From Bordetella parapertussis (GTDB taxonomy: Bacteria; Pseudomonadota; Gammaproteobacteria; Burkholderiales; JACQAP01), in NCBI GenBank assembly GCA_945900965.1, contig CAMDKM010000024.1:1-47899 (forward strand): a stretch of 47,899 nt of DNA. The letters run 5' to 3'. A program made the translations under genes and the position numbers. The notes under the pieces were generated by a model that did no database searches, was not told the origin of the DNA, and saw nothing but the letters and a program-made list of their open reading frames with translations. Positions 1 to 9,898 of this stretch are shown here, in pieces; position 1 is the stretch's first letter, and the number at the start of each line of letters is the position of its first letter.

Positions 1-132
1 AACAGTATTGGGTCCTGAGATCATATCCAGCCATAACAACGAGATTGCCGACGTGAACGTCAGGCAACCGGATCCAAGCATGGACACACTTGTCTCACCG
101 ACCGTATCTCGTCACTCTGACCGGAGAATTTC

Positions 133-660
133 ATGAAATCATCCGCACGTTTGGCCCTGATTGCCTTGGTTGTGATTGTGATAGCCATTTTGCTGTGGCT
201 ATGGTTAAAGGGCGATCCAAAGCCAGAGGCCGTCGTTGCTCCCGCAGCTGTTGCCGATATACCACCACCCAAGCCTGAGGCGCCGTTGATCGCCCCGGTT
301 TTTTTTGGCTACAACAGCTCGCAAGTGTTGCCAGAAGAGACCAAAATACTCGATGACTCGATCGAGAAAATCAAGGGCATGGCCTACGAGCGCTTGGACC
401 TGGTGGGCCACGCTGACCGAATTGGGACGGAACCCTTCAACGATGAACTCTCGCGGGAGCGTGCCAAATCGGTACGGGACTACCTGGTGGGCAAATCGCT
501 GGACGCAGGGCGCATTCGCATCAGTGCAATGGGGGAAACCACGCCGGTGACCGGAGAAGCATGTAAAAACCTGATTCCGGAGCGCCGCGACAACCAGAAA
601 CTTGTCGAATGCCTGGCCCGCGATCGGCGCGTGGAGATTAAGTTCGTAGCCCTGCCGTAA
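133..660 (+). CDS. OmpA-like domain protein with N-terminal membrane anchor
   Basis: Predicted 175-residue envelope protein. Residues about 7-25 form one hydrophobic segment that reads as an uncleaved anchor, followed by a Pro/Ala-rich linker. The C-terminal half matches the OmpA/MotB peptidoglycan-binding fold: a GHADRIGTEPFNDELSRERA core (normally GHTDxxG...N..LS..RA), then VRDYLV and the GETTPV segment. The Thr of the usual GHTD is Ala here. A GGAG ribosome site sits 6 nt before the ATG. It lies 17 nt upstream of nrdJ on the same strand. Family membership is clear; the physiological role is not visible. Confidence 0.85.
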   Translation: MKSSARLALIALVVIVIAILLWLWLKGDPKPEAVVAPAAVADIPPPKPEAPLIAPVFFGYNSSQVLPEETKILDDSIEKIKGMAYERLDLVGHADRIGTEPFNDELSRERAKSVRDYLVGKSLDAGRIRISAMGETTPVTGEACKNLIPERRDNQKLVECLARDRRVEIKFVALP

Positions 661-677
661 GCTTATGGAGTGAGTTA

Positions 678-3506
678 GTGAAAGCCATCGATCCCCATCT
701 CGCCTTACCCGCCCAGCAGGTCAGTATTGACGTGTTGTTGGAGAAGTACGCCAAGACCGGCGAGAAAACGATCGGCGACGTTCGCGCCCGGGTAGCGCGC
801 GCGTTAGCGGCCGTGGAGAAGGAGCCATCGAGGTGGGAGTTGATATTTCTCGAGGCACTGGAGTCCGGGTTTATTCCCGGTGGACGCATTAATTCCGCGG
901 CTGGCACGCAACTGGCGGCTACGTTGATCAATTGTTTTGTCCAGCCGGTCGGCGATTCGGTGTCCGAGACGGTGGATGGCAAGCCCGGAATTTATGTCGC
1001 CTTGATGGAAGCGGCGGAAACCATGCGCCGTGGCGGTGGGGTCGGATATGACTTTTCCTCGATTCGGCCGCATGGCGCACGGGTGCGAGGTACTCAGAGC
1101 AGCGCCAGCGGGCCAGTGTCGTACATGCGAGTGTTCGACCAGAGTTGCGAGACCGTGGAATCCGCCGGTTCCCGGCGTGGGGCGCAAATGGGTATTTTGC
1201 GATGCGACCATCCGGATATCGAAAGATTCATCCATGCCAAGGACGCAGGCGAGTTAAGCAACTTTAACATCAGCGTGGCGGTGACCGATGCGTTCATGTG
1301 CGCTGTAGAGTCCGATGGCGAATGGGAATTGGTGCATAAGGTGATGCCGGCGGAAGAAGAAAAAAACCGGCGGCGCGCCGATGGAATGTGGGTGTATCGA
1401 ACCGTCAAGGCACGCGATCTGTGGAAACAAGTCATGGATTCGACGTACGACCACGCCGAGCCGGGCGTGATTTTCATCGACCGCGTGAATGCGGACGACA
1501 ATCTGTCTTATTGCGAAAACGTCGAGGCGACCAATCCTTGCGGTGAGCAACCTCTCCCGGCCTACGGCTGCTGCTGCCTCGGCAGTATCAATTTGGCACC
1601 GTTCGTGACGCACGCTTTTACGCCGCAGGCAAGCTTCGATTTCGAGGCTTTTGCCAAAGTCACGAAAGTGGCAGTGCGAATGCTGGACAACGTGCTGGAT
1701 GCAACGGTCTGGCCATTGCCTCAGCAGGCCAAAGAAGCGCGCGAGAAGCGCCGCATCGGGCTGGGTTTTACCGGCCTGGGGGATGCGCTGATCATGCTTG
1801 GCCTGCGCTACGACACGCAACCCGCACGCGACATGGCGGCCAAGATCACGCAGGCGATGCGCGATGAATCTTATGCGGGGTCGGTCGAGCTGGCAAAAGA
1901 AAAGGGTGCCTTCCCGTTGTTCGACGCGGATAAATATCTCGCCGCGCCGCGTTTCGCCTCACGCCTGCCCGAGGTCCTGAAACAATCGATCCGCGAGCAT
2001 GGCCTGCGCAATTCGCATCTGTTATCGATCGCGCCCACCGGCACCATATCGCTGGCTTTTGCCGACAACGCGGCCAACGGAATCGAGCCGCCATATTCCT
2101 GGACCTACCAGCGCAAGAAGCGCGAAGCGGATGGGTCCAACAAGGTCTATGACGTGGAGGATCATGCCTGGCGCCTCTACCGCCATCTGGGCGGCAAGAC
2201 CGACAAGCTCCCGCCACAGTTCGTGACCGCGCTGGAAATTTCCGCGCTGGATCACATGCGCATGGTGGCGGCGGTGGCGCCGTTCGTCGATTCGGCGATC
2301 AGCAAGACAGTGAATGTGCCGGAAGATTATCCCTACGAGCAGTTCAAGGATCTTTATTTCGAGGCATGGGAGTCCGGATTGAAGGGCATCGCCACCTACC
2401 GTCCGAACAAGGTGATGGGAAGCGTATTGTCGGTCACCCAACATGACGAAACGCCAAACGACCTCGATACGTCGGATGCCGACCGGCGCATTCGGCTCGA
2501 AGCAGCGCCCGCACCCGCGTTATCCAGCCTGCGTTGGCCAGGCCGGCCGAAACTCACTGCCGGCAATCCCTCCTGGACGTACATGGTCGAAGCACCGGCC
2601 GGTCAGTTTGCAATTTTTGTGGGGCACGTGGATAGCGCCGATCCACATGCCTTCGAAGTGTGGGTCAACGGCGCCGAGCAGCCGCGCGGACTGGGTGCAG
2701 TGGCCAAGACACTGTCGATGGATATGCGTGCTCAAGACAAAGCCTGGCTTAGCACCAAACTTGGAATTCTGTCGCGCACGCCCGGCGACGACGGTTTCGA
2801 CTGTGCTCTTCCGCCTGACGGCAAAGTCGTGCATGTTCCCAGTGTGGTGGCGGCATTCGCCCGCATCGTCGCCTGGCGGGTTGAGCAGCTTGGCGCATTG
2901 GCGGCGCGCGACCAACGTTCGCCGGTGCTCGATGCGCTGTTCGCAAAAAAAGAACCCAAGACCGGTACGGACGGCACGATGTCCTGGTCGGTCGATGTGC
3001 TGAACGCCAATTCCGGAGACGACTTCGTACTCATGTTGAAGGAACTGGTGCTGCCTTCGGGGCAGCGCAGACCTTACTCGGTGTGGATGGCAGGCAGTTA
3101 CCCCCGCGCGCTCGACGGTCTGTGCAAACTGCTTTCGCTCGACATGCGTGTCATCGACCCGGCCTGGATCGGCATGAAACTCAGAAAGCTGTTGAGCTAC
3201 GCTGAGCCGCTGGGCGATTTCATGGCGCGCGTGCCCGGCGAAAATCGCCAGCAAATCTGGCCGAGCACCGTGGCCTACGTCGCGCGACTCATCATCCACC
3301 GCTATGCGATGCTGGGTGTGCTGGACGAGCGCGGTTTTCCAATCAACGAAATGGGCGTGCTGGAAATCCCCGAAGCCGCGCGCGAACGCGAAGAGCTGCG
3401 TTTGCTTCCTGGCAGGCGTTGCGGCGAATGCGGCAATACCTCAGTGATCAAGAAAGACGGCTGCGAATTTTGTACCGCTTGCGGGGCGATTGGGGCGTGC
3501 GGCTGA
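678..3506 (+). CDS. nrdJ: Adenosylcobalamin-dependent ribonucleotide reductase, class II
   Basis: Makes deoxyribonucleotides from ribonucleotides using a B12-derived thiyl radical, independent of oxygen. The GTG start follows a GGAG-like site after the upstream stop. The catalytic barrel fills roughly residues 1-590, with LINCFVQP supplying the first redox Cys, the NPCGEQ radical/proton-donor loop near residue 286, and the PTGTIS phosphate-binding motif near 454. The C-terminal third holds two similar TSCPD-type domains (about 635-750 and 765-890). It ends in a Cys-rich tail, CGECGNTSVIKKDGCEFC followed by TACGAIGACG, which is the thiol shuttle. At 942 residues it has the long form of the family. 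No cobalamin riboswitch is seen in the short upstream gap. Confidence 0.95.
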   Translation: MKAIDPHLALPAQQVSIDVLLEKYAKTGEKTIGDVRARVARALAAVEKEPSRWELIFLEALESGFIPGGRINSAAGTQLAATLINCFVQPVGDSVSETVDGKPGIYVALMEAAETMRRGGGVGYDFSSIRPHGARVRGTQSSASGPVSYMRVFDQSCETVESAGSRRGAQMGILRCDHPDIERFIHAKDAGELSNFNISVAVTDAFMCAVESDGEWELVHKVMPAEEEKNRRRADGMWVYRTVKARDLWKQVMDSTYDHAEPGVIFIDRVNADDNLSYCENVEATNPCGEQPLPAYGCCCLGSINLAPFVTHAFTPQASFDFEAFAKVTKVAVRMLDNVLDATVWPLPQQAKEAREKRRIGLGFTGLGDALIMLGLRYDTQPARDMAAKITQAMRDESYAGSVELAKEKGAFPLFDADKYLAAPRFASRLPEVLKQSIREHGLRNSHLLSIAPTGTISLAFADNAANGIEPPYSWTYQRKKREADGSNKVYDVEDHAWRLYRHLGGKTDKLPPQFVTALEISALDHMRMVAAVAPFVDSAISKTVNVPEDYPYEQFKDLYFEAWESGLKGIATYRPNKVMGSVLSVTQHDETPNDLDTSDADRRIRLEAAPAPALSSLRWPGRPKLTAGNPSWTYMVEAPAGQFAIFVGHVDSADPHAFEVWVNGAEQPRGLGAVAKTLSMDMRAQDKAWLSTKLGILSRTPGDDGFDCALPPDGKVVHVPSVVAAFARIVAWRVEQLGALAARDQRSPVLDALFAKKEPKTGTDGTMSWSVDVLNANSGDDFVLMLKELVLPSGQRRPYSVWMAGSYPRALDGLCKLLSLDMRVIDPAWIGMKLRKLLSYAEPLGDFMARVPGENRQQIWPSTVAYVARLIIHRYAMLGVLDERGFPINEMGVLEIPEAAREREELRLLPGRRCGECGNTSVIKKDGCEFCTACGAIGACG

Positions 3507-3819
3507 GGTGTGAGGTACAAGGCGCGAGGGGAGCGCTCTTCACTCGTCCCCTGTCACCCGTAACTCGTCACTGATCTTCAGCCCTTCACCATTTTCCGTT
3601 AACCGATCACCGTTAACCGGTCCCCTGAAATATCACGAGACATCACGCCATTTCCCCTGTATAGTGCGCGGCTGGGATTTTGGTGGCGCGTCAATCGGTC
3701 CGCGCTTCAGCCCATTCGTGGTCGGTTCTCTTCCCCGAAAAAATTAAACTCTGTTCGATTCTGCCTGAACCGGTTCGGGATGCCTCTTTGGCTTCCGCAG
3801 GCTGTTTCAGGAGATTTCC
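3503..3819. other. Intergenic region with degenerate heptamer repeats and rhlE leader
   Basis: The 313-nt gap between nrdJ and rhlE holds no convincing gene. Its first 120 nt are a worn version of the heptamer array seen elsewhere in the window: a G-rich GAGG-type half, then TTCACTC, GTCACCC and GTCACTG units and two CCGTTAACCG copies. The rest appears to be promoter and a long untranslated leader for rhlE. Confidence 0.6.
3637..3665 (+). promoter_or_regulatory. Candidate sigma-70 promoter of rhlE
   Basis: GAGACA at 3637-3642 and TATAGT at 3660-3665 are separated by exactly 17 nt. Transcription from here would give a leader of about 150 nt before the ATT start, which is compatible with cold-shock or autogenous control of a helicase gene. 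The -35 box is weak, so this is tentative. Confidence 0.45.
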
Positions 3820-5244
<1,425 letters not shown>

Positions 5245-5267
5245 ATGCAACTGAAAGGAATGTTCTT

Positions 5268-5531
5268 ATGAATTTATTTGTTGGCAATCTGACACAGGAA
5301 GTGACCGAGAAGGATCTCGCCGATTTGTTCAGTCCTTTTGGTCAGGTGAAGTCCACGGAGGTCAAGCGCGACATGTTCACCGGCGTCACCAAGGGCTTCG
5401 GTTTTGTCGAAATGCCCGGCCGCAACCATTCGCTCGCCGCGATAACGGCGCTGAATGGAAAAGACTTCAAGGGGCAGCCCTTGCGTGTCAACGAGGCGCA
5501 CGAGTTTCCGACCAGGGGAAAGCGGCGTTAG
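5268..5531 (+). CDS. Small RRM-type RNA-binding protein
   Basis: An 87-residue single RNA-recognition-motif protein of the cyanobacterial/proteobacterial Rbp type. RNP2 is LFVGNL (residues 3-8) and RNP1 is KGFGFVEM (about 41-48), carrying the aromatic residues that stack on RNA. A short basic tail (TRGKRR) follows. It has an AAAGGAA ribosome site and lies 23 nt after rhlE. Together they look like a cold-inducible RNA-remodelling pair ended by the terminator downstream. Confidence 0.92.
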   Translation: MNLFVGNLTQEVTEKDLADLFSPFGQVKSTEVKRDMFTGVTKGFGFVEMPGRNHSLAAITALNGKDFKGQPLRVNEAHEFPTRGKRR

Positions 5532-5571
5532 AAATTCGGTAAAGTGTGACAACAGGCGACGGCAGTTCGTC

Positions 5572-5601
5572 AAAAAGGGGCCGCAAATGCGGCCCCTTTT
5601 T
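5572..5601 (+). terminator. Rho-independent terminator of rhlE-RRM operon
   Basis: An AAAAAGGGGCCGC arm pairs perfectly with GCGGCCCCTTTTT across an AAAT loop, giving a GC-rich stem followed by a T-run. The flanking A-tract would let it work in both directions. Confidence 0.92.
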
Positions 5602-5742
5602 ATTTTCTTCAATATCCCTGAGGTGGAGCAGGGGTGCTGCCGGCCTTTGCCGGAATGGTGCCACTAAAATGCGGTACTTCAAAAACCGCGATTCGCTGCT
5701 CTCCGCTACTATAGATGCCTTGATCGTCGTTCCCGGGTCGCC

Positions 5743-6381
5743 ATGGAATCGATTGCCAAACGTCTTGTTGCCCTGCGCATCATCCCGGTGCTCAGACTAT
5801 CGTCGCGCGACAAGGCTCGCGTGGCTATCGAATGCCTGGTGGAGGCCGGATTCGAGACGGTCGAGATTACTCTCACGACGCCTGACGCCGTTAATCTGAT
5901 ATCGGAACTGAAGTCGGGGATGAGGGCGGATTTTCTGGTCGGGGCCGGCACGCTGCTCGATCTTGAATCTGCCAGACAATGCATAGATGCTGGAGCGGAT
6001 TACCTCGTTTCGCCCTGTGTGGTGCCTGGTATTGGCAAGCTGGCCCGGGACGCCAGGCGATTGGCGATTTGTGGAGGTTTTACCCCCGCAGAAATTTTGG
6101 CCGCATGGCGGGAAAGTGCCGGAATCGTCAAAGTCTTTCCCGCCTCTACCGGGGGTGCCGCGCACCTTGGTGCGCTACACGCCGTTTATCCGCAGATACC
6201 GCTGTGTCCCACGGGAGGTGTTTCAGGCGCGAACATGGCCGAATACTTCAAGGCGGGTGCCTCAGTTATCGGAGTTGGCAATAACGTCATCGATCAGAAT
6301 GCTTTGATGACGGACAATCGTCAGGCTCTGATCGATCACGCTCGCGACTTCCTCGATGTAGCTCACCGGCGGGACGGCTGA
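5743..6381 (+). CDS. eda: KDPG / 4-hydroxy-2-oxoglutarate aldolase
   Basis: Class I aldolase that splits 2-keto-3-deoxy-6-phosphogluconate into pyruvate and glyceraldehyde-3-phosphate, the last step of the Entner-Doudoroff route. The 212-residue length is normal. The base Glu41 lies in VEITLTTP and the Schiff-base Lys130 in IVKVFPAS; GAGTLL, GGFTP and PTGGVS are also conserved. The kinase that would make its substrate begins 2 nt after its stop, so the two genes form a KDG to pyruvate unit. Confidence 0.95.
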   Translation: MESIAKRLVALRIIPVLRLSSRDKARVAIECLVEAGFETVEITLTTPDAVNLISELKSGMRADFLVGAGTLLDLESARQCIDAGADYLVSPCVVPGIGKLARDARRLAICGGFTPAEILAAWRESAGIVKVFPASTGGAAHLGALHAVYPQIPLCPTGGVSGANMAEYFKAGASVIGVGNNVIDQNALMTDNRQALIDHARDFLDVAHRRDG

Positions 6382-6383
6382 AA

Positions 6384-7331
6384 GTGCCTGCGCCGGACAT
6401 CGTGTCGCTTGGCGAGCCGATGTACGAGTTCAGCCAGATTGTGGGGCAGCGCAGCTATTTGCAGGGTTTTGGCGGCGATACCATGAACTGTGCCATTGCG
6501 GCCGCCCGCCAGGGCGCCAGAGTGGCCTATCTCACGCGTTTGGGGGACGACGAATTCGGGCGGCAGATGCGCGAACTCTGGCGTGTAGAGGGTATTGACG
6601 ACTCCGGCGTTGGTACCGATTCCGAAGGCCATACCGCAGTCTATTTCATCACTCATGGCGCCTCCGGTCATGTATTCAGTTATCTCAGGAAGGGTTCGGC
6701 GGCAAGCCGAATGCGACCCGAGCATCTGCGACGGGATTTGATCCGCTCGGCGAAGTTTTTCCATACCTCTGGTATTAGCCAGGCAATCAGCGAAAGTGCC
6801 CGCCAGACGGTTGATGCAGCCATCGACTGCGCACACGAAGGCGGTGTGACGGTGGTCTACGACTGCAATCTGCGGCGCAGGCTGTGGCCGATCGAAACGG
6901 TGCGCGCCGTAATCCGGGCGACGATAGCGCGCTGCCAGATTTTCCTGCTCAGCCAGGATGAAGCCGGGGATTTATGCGGCCTAAGCGATGCACAAGCCGT
7001 TTTGGATTGGTGTCACGAGGCGGGTGCACGGTACGTGGCGCTAAAGCTGGGTGCAGGTGGGGTAATCGGAAGTGAAGCAAGGCGGCGCAGAACAGTGCCT
7101 GGGCATACCGTCGATTGCGTGGATGCTACCGGTGCCGGGGACTGTTTTGCCGGTGCACTGCTGGCGAGGATGGCTGCCGGCGCTGATTTTTGGGAAGCGC
7201 TGACTTATGCGAATGCCGCGGCGGCGTTAACCACCACGGGATACGGGGCTGTCATACCACTGCCCTACCCGGAGTCCGTCAGGAAATTGCTTGCCGACCG
7301 GGCTGAAAACCGGAACGACCCCGACCTGTAA
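6384..7331 (+). CDS. kdgK: PfkB-family sugar kinase, probable 2-keto-3-deoxygluconate kinase
   Basis: Predicted 315-residue ribokinase-fold kinase. The N-terminal GGDTMNCAIAAARQG substrate region and the C-terminal DATGAGDCFAGALLA signature with the catalytic Asp are intact. The GTG start lies 2 nt after the aldolase stop, so coupling is likely. Its position directly after eda makes 2-keto-3-deoxygluconate the best substrate guess: the pair would convert KDG to KDPG and then to pyruvate. Other sugar-acid substrates of the PfkB family cannot be excluded. Confidence 0.88.
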   Translation: MPAPDIVSLGEPMYEFSQIVGQRSYLQGFGGDTMNCAIAAARQGARVAYLTRLGDDEFGRQMRELWRVEGIDDSGVGTDSEGHTAVYFITHGASGHVFSYLRKGSAASRMRPEHLRRDLIRSAKFFHTSGISQAISESARQTVDAAIDCAHEGGVTVVYDCNLRRRLWPIETVRAVIRATIARCQIFLLSQDEAGDLCGLSDAQAVLDWCHEAGARYVALKLGAGGVIGSEARRRRTVPGHTVDCVDATGAGDCFAGALLARMAAGADFWEALTYANAAAALTTTGYGAVIPLPYPESVRKLLADRAENRNDPDL

Positions 7332-7350
7332 GTTCCTCGCGGTTGCGCGC

Positions 7351-7428
7351 TCAGACTTTTTTGCGCAATACGATGAGGAGTACCAGAAGAACAAACCCAC
7401 CTAACAAATACCAGTCGATCCACGACAT
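7351..7428 (-). CDS. 25-residue single-pass membrane protein
   Basis: A short minus-strand reading frame, ATG to TGA, encodes MSWIDWYLLGGFVLLVLLIV followed by LRKKV: an aromatic N terminus, one transmembrane helix and a basic tail. AAAGGA precedes the ATG by about 9 nt. It sits convergently 19 nt after the kinase and downstream of the ABM gene. The inside-positive topology and ribosome site support a real small membrane protein, but I recognise no family. Confidence 0.55.
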   Translation of the reverse strand: MSWIDWYLLGGFVLLVLLIVLRKKV

Positions 7429-7590
7429 TAATTATGTCCTTTGGGGTTAAACAGCGATCCGATTCGAAAACCGCTCCGGATCTGGCAGATAGAAACTAAA
7501 CCAAACAATCCGGTAGGAATTGTACTGCTTTGAAGAAACAATGGAAGTAGTGTGTTACCCGCCCGGGTTGGCCAGCGGCGTCCGGGGCCC

Positions 7591-7902
7591 TCAAGTTCCA
7601 CCATCGTTAATGTACTCGTATTCGACAACCGACTTGTCCTTTACATAGGGCTTCGAGGCGTTGTTGAATTCCGCAAAATACCGGCTCTTCAAGTGCAATT
7701 CGAAAGCCTCCCGGCTCTGGTAAATCTCATAGAGCAACATGTGGTCGGGTTTGCCTTTTTCGATGAGAACATCGAAGCGGTTACACCCGGGCTCCTCGGC
7801 AAGCGACTTTCTGGCATTTTCCTTGATCAGGGATAGGAAGGGCTCCAGTGCGCCGGGTTGAAGCCAGAAATCGACGGTAATGACGTAGCGGTCCATGTTC
7901 AA
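7591..7902 (-). CDS. ABM-domain monooxygenase, YgiN/LsrG-like
   Basis: A 103-residue antibiotic-biosynthesis-monooxygenase fold protein. VITVDFWLQPGALEPFLSLI is strand 1, CNRFDVL strand 2, and HMLLYEIYQSREAFELHLKS contains the typical E-x-Y-x-s-x-e-A-F-x-x-H segment of the dimeric fold. Such proteins act on quinones or unstable carbonyl metabolites without cofactor. It is divergent from the SMP-30 lactonase with a probable operator between them, so a role in the same sugar-acid pathway is likely. The substrate is unknown. Confidence 0.85.
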   Translation of the reverse strand: MNMDRYVITVDFWLQPGALEPFLSLIKENARKSLAEEPGCNRFDVLIEKGKPDHMLLYEIYQSREAFELHLKSRYFAEFNNASKPYVKDKSVVEYEYINDGGT

Positions 7903-7935
7903 AGCCTTAACTTAGGTGTGGTCCAGAAATTGTTT

Positions 7936-7949
7936 TGCAAACGGTTGCA
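7936..7949. promoter_or_regulatory. LacI-family-type operator between ABM and lactonase genes
   Basis: TGCAAACGGTTGCA is an inverted repeat of TGCAA around a central CG-containing core, the hallmark of LacI/PurR-family operators. It lies 34 nt upstream of the ABM start and about 35 nt before the -10 of the lactonase gene, where it could control both. No LacI-type regulator is in the window. Confidence 0.5.
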
Positions 7950-7983
7950 GTCGATCACTTGTTTTGCCGATGTATGCCCTGCG

Positions 7984-7989
7984 TATACT
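7984..7989 (+). promoter_or_regulatory. Candidate -10 box of lactonase gene
   Basis: TATACT lies 42 nt upstream of the ATG at 8032. Upstream TTGTTT at about 19 nt is the best -35 candidate but is poorly spaced, which would fit an activator- or repressor-controlled promoter. Confidence 0.4.
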
Positions 7990-8031
7990 AATGGCATGAA
8001 ACCATACGCATAAGTCAGGATCGACGCAACC

Positions 8032-8898
8032 ATGACGCGAATCGACAGGGTGGGAAGCCAGACCGATGTTCTCGGCGAAGGTCCGGTCTGGGATAAGGCG
8101 AGCGGGGCACTTTATTGGGTGGACATTCGGGGGCAGGCCGTGCGCCGCTATGAATGGGCAAGCAAGAAAATCGACACTTGGCAGGTGCCGGAACTGGTGG
8201 GCTCGTTGGCAGTGCGAGAGGCAGGTGGCTTGCTAATCGCCCTGCAAAGCGGGCTGGCTTTTTTCGACCCAGGCACCGGCAACTTGGATCGTCTCGCATC
8301 CCCCGAGGCTGGAATTCCCGAGCGCCGCTTCAATGATGGGAAATGTGATCGTCAAGGCCGGTTTTTCGCCGGCACCATGAACGATGTGACGCGCGCGCCG
8401 GAAGGCAGCCTCTATCGCTTCGATGGCCGGGTATGTGAACCGGTGCAAACCGGCATTTGTATACCCAACAGCCTGTGCTGGAGTCCCGACGGGCGAACGA
8501 TGTATTTCTCCGATTCTCTGGGGCGCACCGTGTTTGCGTACGAGTTCGATATCAAAACCGGCATGCCTGGCCCAAGGCAAGCCCTTTTTTCCGTTCCGGC
8601 CCCGGCGATTCCGGATGGATGTACCGTGGACGAGGAAGGTTGCCTATGGTGCGCCGAGTACGACGGCTGGCGGATTCGACGCTATTCGGCAAAAGGGGAA
8701 TGTTTGTGCACAATCGACCTGCCCGTTCAGCGCCCGACAAGCTGTATGTTCGGCGGGCCGGGTCTGGATGTACTGTTTGTGACGACAACAATGCAAAAAT
8801 TAAGTGCCCACGAACTGGCGCGGCAACCGCTGGCTGGCGCATTGCTGGTACTGGATGTGGGTATGAAGGGCGTGGCGGAGGCGCGTTTTGAGGGATAA
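8032..8898 (+). CDS. SMP-30/gluconolactonase family protein
   Basis: Predicted six-bladed beta-propeller lactonase of 288 residues. LGEGPVWD near the N terminus supplies the metal-binding Glu, RFNDGKCDRQGRFFAGTM the Asn/Asp substrate loop, IPNSLCWSPDG the second metal Asn, and PDGCTVDEEGCLW the Asp general base. It would hydrolyse a sugar lactone to the acid that feeds the KDG kinase and aldolase pair upstream. No dehydratase or dehydrogenase for the intermediate steps is in the window. Confidence 0.92.
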   Translation: MTRIDRVGSQTDVLGEGPVWDKASGALYWVDIRGQAVRRYEWASKKIDTWQVPELVGSLAVREAGGLLIALQSGLAFFDPGTGNLDRLASPEAGIPERRFNDGKCDRQGRFFAGTMNDVTRAPEGSLYRFDGRVCEPVQTGICIPNSLCWSPDGRTMYFSDSLGRTVFAYEFDIKTGMPGPRQALFSVPAPAIPDGCTVDEEGCLWCAEYDGWRIRRYSAKGECLCTIDLPVQRPTSCMFGGPGLDVLFVTTTMQKLSAHELARQPLAGALLVLDVGMKGVAEARFEG

Positions 8899-8900
8899 AA

Positions 8901-9012
8901 ATCGGGATTGAGGATTGAAAGTCGGGATCGAGGATCGAGGATTGAGGGGAGGAGCGCCGCAAAGCGGCGCAACGTTCACCGTTCACTCGTCACCTGTCAC
9001 CGGCATTCGGCC
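8901..9012. repeat. Heptamer array locus B
   Basis: GATTGAG/GATCGAG units (8905-8947), then a perfect 7-bp hairpin GCGCCGC-AAA-GCGGCGC (8954-8970), then TTCACCG, TTCACTC, GTCACCT and GTCACCG units. It fills the gap between the convergent lactonase and DUF502 genes. It has the same purine-half, pyrimidine-half order as the array at 32.9-33.2 kb. Confidence 0.85.
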
Positions 9013-9014
9013 CT

Positions 9015-9608
9015 TCATTCCTTCGCCTCCGCCGTCAATCCTGCTGTCAAAACAAATCGCATCGCCTGATCACGCGGCATGTCGATCGGGGTTACCTGGG
9101 TGCGGGGGAGCATTAACGTGTAGCCACCTACCTGGTAACTCATAGGCAGGTAAACGGCCACATCGCCGCTACCGCCGATACCATCGGGCAGCCCGGCGAA
9201 ATCGTGCCGCGTGACAAACCCGATCAAGCGCATCTGAGTGCCCGGGAGCAGAACGGAAACGACTTGCAGAGCCTGCTTTGATTGTTCCTCCGAGAATAAG
9301 CCGAACAGATCCTTCATCGACTTGTAAACCGGCTTCACCACAGGCAGGTGCAGAAGCAACGTTTCGCCCCATTTCAGCAGTCGCCGAAACAACCATGCAC
9401 GCATCAGCAGGCCCACGATGAATATCAAAATAATGGCCGCCGCGGTTCCCATGCCGGCGTGGTAGTACTCGTCGGGAATGACATACTTCAACTGCCTGCC
9501 GAGAAAACCTTCGATCGCGGACAGCAGCCAGAGAATGAGATAAACGGTGGCCATGATCGGCAGGACGGTGAACATACCAGTCAGGAACACTTTGCCGAGG
9601 GATTTCAT
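9015..9608 (-). CDS. DUF502 family membrane protein
   Basis: A 197-residue protein matching the DUF502 family. Two N-terminal transmembrane helices (about 7-30 and 55-75) are followed by the conserved HLPVVKPVYKSMKDLFG segment and a soluble beta-rich half ending with GYTLMLPRTQVTPIDMP. The family is widespread and of unknown function. The gene is bracketed on both sides by heptamer arrays. Confidence 0.9.
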   Translation of the reverse strand: MKSLGKVFLTGMFTVLPIMATVYLILWLLSAIEGFLGRQLKYVIPDEYYHAGMGTAAAIILIFIVGLLMRAWLFRRLLKWGETLLLHLPVVKPVYKSMKDLFGLFSEEQSKQALQVVSVLLPGTQMRLIGFVTRHDFAGLPDGIGGSGDVAVYLPMSYQVGGYTLMLPRTQVTPIDMPRDQAMRFVLTAGLTAEAKE

Positions 9609-9701
9609 TGTGGGGAACTCCGACAGGTCATGTTAATGGATGAGCAGGTGAATGAGTGATGCGGTGAATGCGTGCCCGCAGGGTACCGGCCTTTGGCCAT
9701 A

Positions 9702-9898
9702 AATGCGTGAATGCGTGAATGAGTGAATGAGTGAGGGGTAAAGGCGTGAAGGGTGAAGGGTGAAGGGTGAAGGGTGTAAAGCCTCGATCCTCAATCCCCA
9801 AGCCCCAATCCTCGATCCTCGATCCTCGATCCTCGATCTTCGATCCACGATCCACGATCCACGATCCTCAGTCCTCAGTCCTCAGTCCTCAGTCCTCA
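9702..9898. repeat. Heptamer array locus C, inverted composite
   Basis: GTGAATG and GTGAAGG units, then TGTAAAG, then CTCGATC, CACGATC and CTCAGTC units. Read on the minus strand it is the same composite as at 32.9-33.2 kb: GAT/GAC-type heptamers, a TTACA spacer, then CCCTTCA heptamers. The array supplies the TGA stop codon of the FAD oxidoreductase at 9896-9898. Confidence 0.88.
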
